DNA from: Paenibacillus oryzisoli
GTDB taxonomy: Bacteria; Bacillota; Bacilli; Paenibacillales; NBRC-103111
Reading direction: 5' to 3'
NCBI RefSeq assembly: GCF_001653565.1
Contig: NZ_LYPB01000073.1
Span: 108,896-172,895, forward strand
Length of the DNA stretch: 64,000 nucleotides
Shown in pieces: positions 31,381 to 41,600 of this stretch (position 1 is its first letter; the number at the start of each line of letters is the position of its first letter). The notes beneath the pieces were generated by a model. It saw only the letters and a program-made list of their open reading frames with translations, ran no database searches and was not told the origin of the DNA. The position numbers and the translations under genes are program-made.

Positions 31381-32406
31381 TTAATTGTTAAAGGAATCTG
31401 CTGCTCCGGCGGGATTGGGTTGTTGGTATCGCACGACAATACCCATGGATTTCTGAGGCTTTTCAAAACAGCTTTGATACATAGTCGGCAACTCTTCGAG
31501 CGAGCATTCATTGGTAATCAACGATTGAATATCAATCCTTTTCTGTGCGATCAATCGTAAGAATTCCCCCATATTCCTGCCTTCCGTCCAACGTACATAG
31601 CCAATCGGGTAATCGACACCTTGCTTTTCATAGGTTTCCTCATAGCGCCCAGGACCCCCCGCACGAGAAATATGAACACTTGCTTCTTTCATAAAAAGCA
31701 GGTCCCGATCAAATTCCGTTCCTGTATCTCCGACGATGACTACGCGACCGCGATCTCGCAGCCAACCTAACGCATCATCTATCATACTAAACTTCCTATT
31801 GCTCGCACAAAGCATGACAGCATCTGCACCTTTACAAGAAGGATCGGATTCAACTGCTTTCTGAAGCTCTTCCTGGGTGCGGCAGGCTACCGCGCCAATC
31901 GCCTCAAGCGTTCGGCAGCGCTCCTCGAGCAACTCCAAGCCTATCACTCTATAAGATGCGGCATACGCAATACGGGCGATGACTTGCCCAAGTATGCCAA
32001 GCCCTGCAATGATAATCGTTTCTCCGAAGCTCAGTTGCGCCTGACGCAAAGCATGTATAGCAATCGCACCAATACCGACAAATGCCGCTTCTTCCTGGGG
32101 CACTCCTTCTGGTACAGGCACGACCAGATGCTTAGGTACTAGCAAGAGTTCCCTATGAGCGGGTACCCCGTAACAGGCCACTCGTTGTCCGGGGACGACA
32201 TGTGTAACACCTTCCCCTACTTCCATTACGATGCCGCTGGCACTGTAGCCTAAATTGGCGTCCCCATTATTCGTTATCATCATTAGCTCGGTGCCTACGC
32301 TAACGACGGAATATTCCGTTTTCACTTTGACAAATTGAGGAATCATTTCCGGGCTCGGAAGCTCCAACACTTGTGCTGACCCATTGATGCCCTTTACTGC
32401 TTTCAT
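31381..32406 (-). CDS. Medium-chain dehydrogenase (zinc-binding alcohol dehydrogenase family)
   Basis: This 341-residue MDR protein has an N-terminal GroES-like part with EYSVVSVGTELMM and VVPGQRVACYGVPAHRELLL, and a Rossmann domain with IIAGLGILGQVIARIAY. The usual structural-zinc cysteine cluster is absent, and the catalytic ligand pattern is weak. It belongs to the group found beside Gfo/Idh/MocA genes in sugar clusters and likely oxidises a sugar or polyol. It is first in the large transcript, 18 bp from the permease, with AAAGAGG before the ATG and a cre-like site in its 238-base upstream gap. Confidence 0.82.
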   Translation of the reverse strand: MKAVKGINGSAQVLELPSPEMIPQFVKVKTEYSVVSVGTELMMITNNGDANLGYSASGIVMEVGEGVTHVVPGQRVACYGVPAHRELLLVPKHLVVPVPEGVPQEEAAFVGIGAIAIHALRQAQLSFGETIIIAGLGILGQVIARIAYAASYRVIGLELLEERCRTLEAIGAVACRTQEELQKAVESDPSCKGADAVMLCASNRKFSMIDDALGWLRDRGRVVIVGDTGTEFDRDLLFMKEASVHISRAGGPGRYEETYEKQGVDYPIGYVRWTEGRNMGEFLRLIAQKRIDIQSLITNECSLEELPTMYQSCFEKPQKSMGIVVRYQQPNPAGAADSFNN

Positions 32407-32540
32407 AACCCCTACCTCTTTTCTGGTTTATTTCTAATTTGTAAAGTACACCACAATGAGTATTTTTTCAGTTTGTGGTTTGTTTCTGATGTTTTTATTA
32501 TAAATAGCTAACACATACATTGTCAATAACTTTTTGGAAT

Positions 32541-32554
32541 TGGAATCGCTTTCA
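32541..32554. promoter_or_regulatory. CcpA cre-like site
   Basis: TGGAATCGCTTTCA matches the catabolite-responsive consensus TGWNANCGNTNWCA at 13 of 14 positions. It lies 135 bases above the dehydrogenase gene that leads the transporter/dehydratase transcript, beside AT-rich promoter-like sequence. It predicts glucose repression of the cluster. Confidence 0.6.
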
Positions 32555-32610
32555 ATGTTATATAATATTACATATATTTTTAAATACATAACATATAATT
32601 GACATAAACA

Positions 32611-32639
32611 AGGGACCTATCTATAAAAGACAGGCCCCC
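32611..32639 (-). terminator. Terminator after the cytosolic beta-helix gene
   Basis: On the minus strand, GGG.CCTGTCT pairs with AGATAGG.CCC around a short loop, followed by TTGTTT. It isolates the upstream gene from the main cluster transcript. Confidence 0.65.
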
Positions 32640-32644
32640 CTCTA

Positions 32645-34765
32645 TTATTTTGGCATGATAATATTCCCCTCTGTATGTTTCACCCGATCTGATTCCATTG
32701 GAAGAGAGCACCGATCAACGCCTTCTTCTATACATGCCGTCATCAGTAGGTACGAGCCATGGTTGAAGGCATTTTCCGCAATCTCATACTTGCCTCCATA
32801 GAATCGAGAGCCTATCACTCTCATCCGATTAGGGCCGCTAGATAGGCTGAAATGTGAGGTCTCAACATCCCCAGCTGCGCTTCTGTAATCACCCAATATC
32901 CACGTCATGATTCCTGACATATTTTTACGTAAGAAATAAGCTTTATCTGCATTCGTCCCGCTGAACACCGTGCCACCATCAACCGTAATGGTTTGTTCAG
33001 CCGCACCAATCTCATCAGACTGAAATGCGCCCATTAACACGATCCCGCTATCCTCACAGCCGCCACCTTGCATAACCACTTCCGGACACCAAACCTGAAG
33101 GGGTTTAGCTCCTGGAGAAGCGCCTCTAAACCAGGTATTGATCAAAACTAACTTGTTAATACTGCCAAAGGCATTATCATCAACGTTGTGAAATTGGCAA
33201 TGTTGCATCGTGAAATTCGTCGTAACTGGACGAAAACCTACTTGGGCATTAGAGGTATTGCGAGCGATTTCAGCCCCCTTCGACATTCCAAAGCAACAAC
33301 CATCCGCAAGATTGCTTCGCTTTGAACGTGATGAACTCTGCGAAAGTGTAAGCATCGTGTCTGCCGTGCAGCCTCGCATTTGCAACCCATCTGCATTGGC
33401 CCAGATCGTCCCGGAATCCACCAATCCTTCTTTCCAGACCGCGTGAACGTCCTCCAACGTCAAATCCGTAATTCGTTTGTGCGCTACTACACGCGAGGCC
33501 ACATGTTTCTTCACGGTGATTCGTTTCGCACTATCCCCCCACGTCGTACCACTGTTGGCAAAGGACAACAAACCCGAATTCCCGATAAACGTGAGATCAT
33601 GCTCGTATTGGCCATGCGTGACATAAGAACCATGTTCATCCCCGTCACCATGACAGTTCTCAACCAAACAGTAAGCGCCGCATGTGAAATCATTCAAGTG
33701 TCGAGCATTACTTGCGTGGCAATCACGAACATGACCGTACAACACATTGAGCTGCTGCGTCAGGTAGCCAGTTCCTCCCCAAATAACTTCCTCTGGGTTC
33801 ATTAGCCTACAACGCTCCGTCACAAAATGGGTGCAGTACCGCCGCTCGATGACTGGCCAGAAAACCCTCGTGGCTGTTACGTCACTAACATCGCAAGCAA
33901 CGGCGAACTCATATGCAATGGGATGTGAGCCTATTTGATCCCAATCTTCTGACGGTTTTACGCTCGTAGATCCATTGTCAGGCACAGAAACACCGATAAA
34001 ATGCATATTCCTAATGTGACTGCGTAGGACAGGCTGCATTTTCTTAAATGTGATTTCCCTTCCCGCTTCGAGCGTCCACCCTAGCTTATAATTCACACGA
34101 ATATGTCTATCATCTATGATTTCTGTAACCTGCAGCATATAATCCAGTTCACGCTGCGCATAGCCTTCAGGATGGTTCTGAATCCTAACGACCCACCAGT
34201 CCCCTACTTCAAAAGATCTCGCACCCAGCACCTCCAACACATCGGATAGCTCTGGCAGATCAGCAGAGAGAGTCAGGCTCTGCGTTTCGCCCGTCGCCCT
34301 CCCTTGAAAAAAAATAACGGCGCCGAATGGATTGCTTGGCGTATTTAGCTCAATCCCCGTCGTCGTGACACGATGACCGCCAAAATCGAGTTCGATACCG
34401 CTGCGGTCGTACCTATGGCGTCGAGCAAAGTTAAGATCGGAATGCGACTCAACCCGATGAATCGATACATCGTTCACCATGGCATCCATAGCGTCGTCGG
34501 CATCTTTAGCAGCGTCCAGAATGCCGAACCAGCGATAATCACCCACCCCATTATGCACGGTTTTCCATCTGCCACTCCCGCCATGCCTAGGATCATGAAT
34601 CGTACCGCCATTGTCGGTTTCGGTGCTGCCACTCATCCAACGAACAAGCTTCGAACCGCCGTCCCCTTGTTGATAATATCCATCCACATAAACAAGCTGC
34701 CCATCTTGAATCGCATGAACTTGAAACGCTAATAACTCTGCCAGATTTGATAGTTGGATCATCAT
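32645..34765 (-). CDS. Beta-helix protein, paralog of the Tat-exported one but without signal peptide
   Basis: This 706-residue protein aligns along its length with the Tat-exported protein of this cluster: LVYVDGYYQQGDGGSKLVRW, GVGDYRWFGILD, DFTCGAYCLVENCHGDGDE, THGQYEHDLTFI and SFANSGTTWGDSAKR are shared almost word for word. It starts directly at the conserved front, MMIQLSNLAELLAF. ATG 34765 has GGAGG 4 bases above, with a second ATG beside it, so no signal peptide can be encoded from the strong start. It should stay in the cytosol and may finish cleavage of imported oligosaccharides. The catalytic type (lyase or hydrolase) is unknown. Confidence 0.85.
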   Translation of the reverse strand: MMIQLSNLAELLAFQVHAIQDGQLVYVDGYYQQGDGGSKLVRWMSGSTETDNGGTIHDPRHGGSGRWKTVHNGVGDYRWFGILDAAKDADDAMDAMVNDVSIHRVESHSDLNFARRHRYDRSGIELDFGGHRVTTTGIELNTPSNPFGAVIFFQGRATGETQSLTLSADLPELSDVLEVLGARSFEVGDWWVVRIQNHPEGYAQRELDYMLQVTEIIDDRHIRVNYKLGWTLEAGREITFKKMQPVLRSHIRNMHFIGVSVPDNGSTSVKPSEDWDQIGSHPIAYEFAVACDVSDVTATRVFWPVIERRYCTHFVTERCRLMNPEEVIWGGTGYLTQQLNVLYGHVRDCHASNARHLNDFTCGAYCLVENCHGDGDEHGSYVTHGQYEHDLTFIGNSGLLSFANSGTTWGDSAKRITVKKHVASRVVAHKRITDLTLEDVHAVWKEGLVDSGTIWANADGLQMRGCTADTMLTLSQSSSRSKRSNLADGCCFGMSKGAEIARNTSNAQVGFRPVTTNFTMQHCQFHNVDDNAFGSINKLVLINTWFRGASPGAKPLQVWCPEVVMQGGGCEDSGIVLMGAFQSDEIGAAEQTITVDGGTVFSGTNADKAYFLRKNMSGIMTWILGDYRSAAGDVETSHFSLSSGPNRMRVIGSRFYGGKYEIAENAFNHGSYLLMTACIEEGVDRCSLPMESDRVKHTEGNIIMPK

Positions 34766-34926
34766 ATGGCCTCCGTTTATTTGACTTTGCTGCAAAGCGA
34801 ATTTGTCAAACTCCATTCTGATTCTCATCTAGTTCACTTTTATATACTATTCCCTGCCATCTCAATCACTTCTGGTTTGTATCAGATTTGTTTTCAAGTT
34901 CATAATTCAATAATTCAACTACGTTG

Positions 34927-35844
34927 TCAATCTTTTTCTACATCATCGTCCGATTTAGATTGGAGCTCACTTACACTCATTTTGTGCAAATATTGTTTAG
35001 GCGTACAGCCGTTGAATCGTTTGAACAGCTCATAGAAATGCGCCATATTCCCTATACCGACCGACTCTGCAATATCATTCACACTGCGTTTTTCCGTAAC
35101 GAGCAACCGCTCTGCTTTTGCAATACGTTTCATGTTGACATAATCAATAAATGAAGTCCCCATCTTCCTCTTGAAATATTTCGAAAAATACGAGTAACTC
35201 ATGCCAGCTATTCGACTGACTGCCCCCATATCGATCTTCTCCGTCAAATGCTCGTCCACGTAGACAACAAGTGACCGAATCATATCCGCATCACCATCCA
35301 CATTCCCCTGTGTCGTTAATAGATCCCGATGGTCATGACGAAGCAGCATTAAGAGCAGATGCTTAATGTGCATGCTAACGGCAATTTCATACCCCTTCTT
35401 AGCTTCCATAACTTCATCATGGGTATCCGTAATAATCCTCGCGATTTCTTTCTTCACGTGTTCGTTCTCTTGAAAAATGTAATTGAGCGCTTCCAACGGA
35501 TGAAATATCTCCAAGAAGTCGCGGTAATACCTCATCATCGCAGGATCGAAATAAGGTTGGAGGTCTATGTGAAGTACGATGTAAACCAGATCCTTATCGC
35601 CCACCTTGCGTCCTCTATGCAGTTGAGAGGAACCGATCAGCAGGATATCCCCAGCTTCGAGCGAGTAGACATGATTCTGCGTCTGTATCTCGTGCGTGCC
35701 TTCCTCAACTAAAATGAATTCAACTTCTTTATGATAGTGCCAAGTATTGCCGTATTCTCTTTCTGCTCCTGATTGAGCGAAACGCCACACCTTCATGCAT
35801 AACGAGGGGTTCTGATAAGGGATCGGTTCTTTATAAATGTCCAT
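34927..35844 (-). CDS. AraC-family transcriptional regulator
   Basis: This 305-residue regulator has an N-terminal cupin-type sensing domain (WHYHKEVEFILVEEGTHEI, LEAGDILLIGSSQLHRG) and two C-terminal helix-turn-helices (MGAVSRIAGMSYSYFSKYFK and VNDIAESVGIGNMAHFYELF, then FNGCTPKQYL). It stands at the divergent junction of the cluster and probably senses a sugar to switch both sides. ATG 35844 is preferred; a longer start adds an unlikely basic leader. It may be co-transcribed with the downstream beta-helix gene (161-base gap). Confidence 0.88.
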   Translation of the reverse strand: MDIYKEPIPYQNPSLCMKVWRFAQSGAEREYGNTWHYHKEVEFILVEEGTHEIQTQNHVYSLEAGDILLIGSSQLHRGRKVGDKDLVYIVLHIDLQPYFDPAMMRYYRDFLEIFHPLEALNYIFQENEHVKKEIARIITDTHDEVMEAKKGYEIAVSMHIKHLLLMLLRHDHRDLLTTQGNVDGDADMIRSLVVYVDEHLTEKIDMGAVSRIAGMSYSYFSKYFKRKMGTSFIDYVNMKRIAKAERLLVTEKRSVNDIAESVGIGNMAHFYELFKRFNGCTPKQYLHKMSVSELQSKSDDDVEKD

Positions 35845-35985
35845 GACTTTCAACCACCGCACTTTCACAGATGACAAATTTGGATATAAACTGAATAAAT
35901 GCCCGCATATACGCTAACTACCAATAGCTATATCATATTACGTAGTAACTTATTTTCATACGATAATATGAGGAGTGAATTTGGC

Positions 35986-36996
35986 ATGAAAATAGCGATC
36001 GTAGGTTGCGGTGGGATGGGGAATGTACACGCCTCTAGCTATGTCCATATGCCTGATGTGGAGTTAACAGGTGTGTGCGATCTGGATATCGAGCTAGCAG
36101 AAGCTCTCTCCCTTAAGACAGGAGCGCCTGCTTATACTTCTTTTGAATCCATGCTGAGTGAAGCGGATTTCGATGTCCTCAGTGTGACACTGCCAAGCTA
36201 CTTACATAAGGAATATACGTTAAAAGCGGCACAAGCCGGCAAACATGTGATATGCGAGAAACCACTTGCTCTTAATTTAGAAGATGCAGCAGCCATGATT
36301 CAAGGTTGTGAACACTACGGCGTCCGCTTGTTCGTCGGACACGTCGTTCGTTTCTTCCCCGAATATGTACAAATGAAACAAGCCATCGATGAGGGCAAGT
36401 TAGGACGCGTCGGCGTCATTCATGCCAAACGGATCGGTTCACATCCTGGTGATGTCAGACCATGGTTCAACGATTTCGACAAAAGCGGCGGCGTCATTGC
36501 CGATCTCATGATTCATGATATTGACTTTCTACGTTGGGCCATCGGCGAAGTGAAGTCCGTCTATGGCTTGAACCAACGCGTCAATGACTTGGATTATGCG
36601 CTAGTTACGCTTCTTTTTGACAACGGTGCCGTTGCCAATGTGGAAGCCTTCTGGGGGTATCAAGGCCCCTTCCAAACCGCCGTGGAAATCGCAGGCAGCA
36701 AGGGCATCATTCGCAGCGACAGTCAAAAAAGCAGTTCACTTCACATCTGCAAATCCCCTTCCGACTCAGAAGGCAGACGTTTCGCAGAAGTTCCGCAAAG
36801 TCCGGGATACAGGAGTCCTTACGAGCGAGAGATTGCACATTTCATTCAGTGTATCCGTGATGGAAGTGAGCCCATCGTTACTGCAAACGATGCTTATAAA
36901 GCTTTAGAAATTACGATGGCTGCGTTGGAATCTGTTCGCACGGGGAAATCGGTCCAACTGAAGACGAACTCGACGTTCGAGGAGGAAACTGTATGA
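35986..36996 (+). CDS. Gfo/Idh/MocA-family oxidoreductase (first of pair)
   Basis: This 336-residue NAD(P)-dependent sugar dehydrogenase has Rossmann motif AIVGCGGMGNVHASSY, ICEKPLALNLEDAAAMI (the catalytic Lys of EKP), GGVIADLMIHDIDFLRW with the catalytic His, and C-terminal sheet residues. ATG 35986 has AGGAG 11 bases above; an upstream in-frame extension lacks coding character. Its stop overlaps the start of a second family member (ATGA), so the two are made together and may oxidise and reduce successive carbons of one sugar. Confidence 0.9.
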   Translation: MKIAIVGCGGMGNVHASSYVHMPDVELTGVCDLDIELAEALSLKTGAPAYTSFESMLSEADFDVLSVTLPSYLHKEYTLKAAQAGKHVICEKPLALNLEDAAAMIQGCEHYGVRLFVGHVVRFFPEYVQMKQAIDEGKLGRVGVIHAKRIGSHPGDVRPWFNDFDKSGGVIADLMIHDIDFLRWAIGEVKSVYGLNQRVNDLDYALVTLLFDNGAVANVEAFWGYQGPFQTAVEIAGSKGIIRSDSQKSSSLHICKSPSDSEGRRFAEVPQSPGYRSPYEREIAHFIQCIRDGSEPIVTANDAYKALEITMAALESVRTGKSVQLKTNSTFEEETV

Positions 36997-37979
36997 AGAA
37001 ATTAAAAGTAGGTATGATCAGTTTCGCGCACGGCCATGCATACTCTTACTTGGATTCACTACGAGCTATCCCTCAGGTAGAAGTGATTGGTATTGCAGAC
37101 GAGAGCTACAGCCGCGTGGAACGAGTAGTCACTACGTACAATCTGCCCTACTATGAACATTATCAGGATTTGCTCGCTACGAACGTAGATGCTGTCGTCA
37201 TTTGTTCTGAAAACGTGCATCATGCAGACATTACGATAGCCGCGGCGAAAGCCGGCAAGCACGTGCTTTGTGAGAAGCCGCTCGGCGTTTCGCTCTCCGA
37301 AATGGAGGCCATGATTGCATCTTGCAAAGAACATGGCGTTCAGTTGATGACGGCCTTCCCATGCCGCTATTTGGCCTCTGTGGTTAAAGCGAAAGAGGCT
37401 ATCGAACAGGGGGAAATCGGCGAGATCATTGCTATTAAGGGAACCAATCGCGGCTCACTCCCTTCTGGCTGGTTCCTTCAATCCGACTTATCCGGCGGCG
37501 GCGCCTTATTGGATCATACCGTGCACGTCATGGACTTGATGAATTGGATGACCCAATCCGAAGTGAAAGAAGTCTATGCTTATGCCGCTACATTATTCAA
37601 TGAAAACTTGGCGATCGATGATGCGGGTATGATTCATGTCAAGTTCGCGAATGGCGTCGTCGGCGTCTTGGACACAAGCTGGTCGCGGAATGCCGCTTTC
37701 CCCACATGGGGCGACGTGACGATGACGATTGTGGGAACGAAGGGAACACTATCTATTGATGCTTTTGCTCAAAACAACGAATTATATAGCTTAGACAATG
37801 GAAAAGGCCAATGGAATTTCTGGGGCGACTCTATGGATGCTTACTTAGTGAAAGCCTTTGTTCAAGCGTTGCTGAATGGCGAAGAAGTGCCGATTACGGG
37901 TGAAGATGGATTACGTTCTACCATCGTGGCCCTAGCGGGTTACAAATCCGTGGCACTGGGACAACCCGTTATGCTGTAG
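36993..37979 (+). CDS. Gfo/Idh/MocA-family oxidoreductase (second of pair)
   Basis: This 328-residue protein has the same fold as its upstream neighbour but is clearly diverged. The dinucleotide loop is VGMISFAHGHAYSYL, replacing the classic GxGxxG, an alteration seen in some family subgroups. It keeps VLCEKPLGVSLSEMEAMI and GGGALLDHTVHVMDLMNWM (His). It is translationally coupled to the first gene. The unusual front loop may alter cofactor use. Probable role: a keto/aldose redox step in the divergent sugar cluster. Confidence 0.88.
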   Translation: MKKLKVGMISFAHGHAYSYLDSLRAIPQVEVIGIADESYSRVERVVTTYNLPYYEHYQDLLATNVDAVVICSENVHHADITIAAAKAGKHVLCEKPLGVSLSEMEAMIASCKEHGVQLMTAFPCRYLASVVKAKEAIEQGEIGEIIAIKGTNRGSLPSGWFLQSDLSGGGALLDHTVHVMDLMNWMTQSEVKEVYAYAATLFNENLAIDDAGMIHVKFANGVVGVLDTSWSRNAAFPTWGDVTMTIVGTKGTLSIDAFAQNNELYSLDNGKGQWNFWGDSMDAYLVKAFVQALLNGEEVPITGEDGLRSTIVALAGYKSVALGQPVML

Positions 37980-38077
37980 GCATAAAACTAGAAGATCTAC
38001 ACAAGACTGTAATAATTGCCACCTCTCAGCAAGATGCTTTTTCCTGCGGAGTATGATACATTTTGTACAGAATATAA

Positions 38078-38112
38078 AGAGGTTCGCAAACTCCCTCTCT
38101 AAAAAACTATGA
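38078..38112 (+). ncRNA. preQ1 class I riboswitch
   Basis: The sequence starting AGAGGTTCGC (38078), followed by CCCTCT and the tail TAAAAAACTA (38100-38109), reproduces the preQ1-I aptamer: P1 stem AGAGG/CCTCT, then an A-rich tail that folds back into the loop. It ends just before the ribosome site TGAGGA (38115-38120) of queF. Ligand binding should therefore block translation of queF when preQ1 is plentiful. Confidence 0.9.
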
Positions 38113-38127
38113 AATGAGGATTTACCC

Positions 38128-38625
38128 ATGGCAGGAAGAAGTAATGAAGACTTGAAAGAGATTACCCTACTGGGCAATCAAGGCACGAAGTATGTGTTCA
38201 ATTATGACCCTACACTCTTAGAAGCATTTGACAATAAACACCCAGATCGGGCCTATTTCGTCAAATTTAACTTCCCTGAGTTCACTAGTTTGTGTCCTGT
38301 AACTGGACAACCGGATTTCGCAACCCTCTATATTTCGTATATTCCTACGATCAAAATGGTAGAGAGCAAGTCCCTGAAACTTTACCTATTCAGCTTCCGC
38401 AATCACGGTGATTTCCACGAGGATTGTGTCAATATTATTATGAATGATCTCATCGAATTGATGAATCCGCGTTATATCGAGGTTTGGGGCAAGTTCACGC
38501 CACGCGGCGGCATCTCCATTGATCCTTACTGCAACTGGGGTCAACCTGGCACGAAGTACGAGACGATGGCTGAACATCGCTTGATGAATCATGATATGTA
38601 TCCAGAGAAAATCGATAACCGCTAG
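38128..38625 (+). CDS. queF: NADPH-dependent 7-cyano-7-deazaguanine reductase
   Basis: This 165-residue QueF is the short, tunnelling-fold type. It reduces preQ0 nitrile to preQ1 amine in queuosine synthesis. The catalytic Cys56 is in [16 protein letters not shown], followed by Asp, and the NADPH-binding signature is [20 protein letters not shown]. The preQ1-I riboswitch immediately upstream makes the assignment very strong. It is a single gene with its own terminator; other que genes are not in the window. Confidence 0.97.
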   Translation: MAGRSNEDLKEITLLGNQGTKYVFNYDPTLLEAFDNKHPDRAYFVKFNFPEFTSLCPVTGQPDFATLYISYIPTIKMVESKSLKLYLFSFRNHGDFHEDCVNIIMNDLIELMNPRYIEVWGKFTPRGGISIDPYCNWGQPGTKYETMAEHRLMNHDMYPEKIDNR

Positions 38626-38645
38626 GATACCAGCGGCGGAATGAG

Positions 38646-38695
38646 AAAAGCTTGATCAATCCCCAGTAGTGAACGGGGTTCGATCAAGCTTTTTT
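38646..38695. terminator. Bidirectional terminator between queF and the SLH protein
   Basis: AAAAGCTTGATC pairs with GATCAAGCTTTT, with an inner CCCC/GGGG. Poly-T flanks on both sides serve the two converging genes. Confidence 0.9.
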
Positions 38696-38699
38696 GTAC

Positions 38700-41600
38700 C
38701 TAATTCGTAAATGTTAAGATTTGAATTAAGCGCTGTAGAAGTACAGCACTTTGTGCACGCGTTGCTTCCTTCTCCGGATCGAAGGATGTCGGAGTCATGC
38801 CCTCCATTAAGTGGAGTTGAACTAAACGTCGAACCGCGTCCGTTGACCAGGATTGAATATGCTTTTGATCCGTAAATATTGTTGAATCACCTGTTAGTTG
38901 TTGATTATCATAGCCAGCGGACTGAAGCGCCCGATCGATCATGACCGCCATTTCCTCACGTGTTATCGTCTGATTAGGTCGGAACGTACCATCTCCATAG
39001 CCCGTGATAATGCCACCCTCAACCGCAGCATGTATAGAATCATTAAACCAATCTGTAGGACTCAGATCTTTGAAAGCCCTAGTCTCATTGGATGACTTGA
39101 TGCCCAACGCGCGAGTGAGAAGCGTTGCCAACTCTGCACGTGTGATCGGTTGATCTGGACGGAACTCTTCTTTGGATACACCTTGAACGAGCCATTTATT
39201 GGCCATTCGCTCAATGCCATCTTGTGCCCAATGCCCATTCGTATCGATAAAAGAAATATCATTTTCAATTAGCAGAAACGTCTCATTGGAATGACTATAC
39301 AGCGTCGCCTCTCCTGATTTCACCGTAAGCGGCACAGGTTCATAGGTCGGTTTCCCTTGCGCATCCTTGACGACTCTAACGGCTGCAAGATAACGTTCAT
39401 TAATCGCCCGATCTACCTGTACGGTATACGGTACATAGGAGCTGAAACTGGATATCGTTGCAGATTTCCCATCCCCCATGACTGCCTGCATAGTGAAATC
39501 GATCGCGTTCACGACTTTGATTCCTGCAGCATTTGCTTGTGCTGAAGCATTCTCGTTCCTACCAATATTGACTTGGATCCCAGCTAATTGAGACATATCC
39601 AATTGGTGTAGAGGGAGTTTCACGCTTCCCATGTCGGTTTTAATCGTTGCGAATGGGATGTCTTTCAGCTTCTGAAGAGAGGACTGGTTCAACGTAAGCT
39701 GTATCTGCCCTACAACACTTGGCGCATCCACCACGATAGTAATCGGACCGTTTCCTTGTGCTTTAATAATCGTATCTAATGTTTTCTCATCTAATGTTGC
39801 TGTGGCTACCGCTTTTCCATTCTCTTCGGTTACTTTGGCATTCAGAATTTCCGAATTGTTGCTTAGCGGACTGCCGCCAGTTGACGATGGAGTTGATGAA
39901 CTGTTGTCCAGTGTAGGCGTCGGCCAAATTTCCGTCGTCGTTACCCCATCCGCCCTTTCATAGTTCGTTCCCAAGTTGTTCAAATAATTGTTCGTTAATA
40001 CAATGTTCGTCCCCGCCTGCAATTGAATCCCATACGTATTCCCGGTAATGGTATTGCCTATAATTTGTACGTCTTGAGGATCGCCCGCTCCTACAAAGTT
40101 TGCGTTCTTATCACCATTATCGTGTTCTAGCATAATTCCCCAGTAGTTCGTCGCCGTGTTATTACGAATGATGTTATTGATAATGCGCGTTCCTGGTCCA
40201 TTTAAAATATTTATGCCAACCGCATTACTTACCGTTGTCGTATTCTCAATCACATTGTTCTCAATCAACGTTTCTGGTGTACCCATGGTGACAACAATAC
40301 CTTCCCGCGAATTGCGAATGGCGTTGTCGTGGATATGGTTCTTAGGACCAGATTTGCTATGATTCGTCGGTGCCGTTCCCCCGGTATTCCCAAGGCCTAC
40401 TCCTCCGCCAGTCCAAATATTCTCGATCGTATTCCCATACACTTCGTTCAAGTACTCCAATTCACCGTGCAGGTCAATCGCGTCTAGTTTGGTGTTAATG
40501 TAATGATTGTTTCGTAACGTGTTGTTGTGTGCAACATTCTGAATAAGAGATCCATGTCGCAAATACGGTCCTTGAAAGATTGAGTCCTCAACCACATTCC
40601 AATACGTATCATTGTCAAAACCAAGTCGATCCACCTTCGGCATACCTTGAATGGAAGTCCCGTATCCGGCTCCGCCTCCGCCTAGATCTGTTGCATTACG
40701 GAAGGTACTGCGGCGAACAACGACATCATGACTATTCTCGATTCGAATAGCCATACGGCTGAATCGTTCCACAGTTACATGATCAATGGTCACGTTATAG
40801 GATGGAGATTCCCCATAATTAGCAATGGCGATAGAGCTGTCAGGTCCCCCTGCATCTGGATTATTGGTAGCGTGTTCTAACGAGAAGTTACGATTCCATG
40901 TTGAAGTTACCGTTAAATTGGAGACAACAATATCATGTTGATTCGATGACTTGACCACAGAGCTATTCTTAATGTTATCAATGCTTGATTTCAAGATCGT
41001 ATCGGACTGGCTTTCCCCTCGCAAGTTTACACCTGATTTGAGTTTGATGTTCACGAAACCATCCGGTGAAGAGATTAGATTGTAAACACCATTCGGTATA
41101 TACACTTCATCCCCAGGTGAGGAGGCATCAATCGCATTTTGAATAGCAACCCTATCATCATGCCCATTGTCTATAGGGTCAGCGCCATAATTGACAACAT
41201 TATGTGTTGTACCCGTTACAGGATTAGGCGTGTGCAAAGGATGTGCTGAACCATCTTGTTTAGTCAAGCCAGCTTTCGTAAAAGGAAGGGTACCCGGAGG
41301 CGCTTCCGGTATCGTATTCGGAACAACTGCAACCGGTGTATCTCCGTTCAGGAAAGGCGGATAAATCATAACTTCGGTTAGGCTGATGAACGTTTTGCCA
41401 TCAGATGTACCATGACCAATAATTTTGACAAAACGAGCATCCGTATCCGCAATATCGAATGCCTGCATATTGGCGGTATCTGAGCGGCTGTTGCCACTGA
41501 ATACATTTGTCCATGTTAGTGCATCGTTGGACGTTTGAATGTCAATTGGCGCATAACGTTGATCTCCCTTGTAAAAGGAAATCCCGACATATCCGATCCG

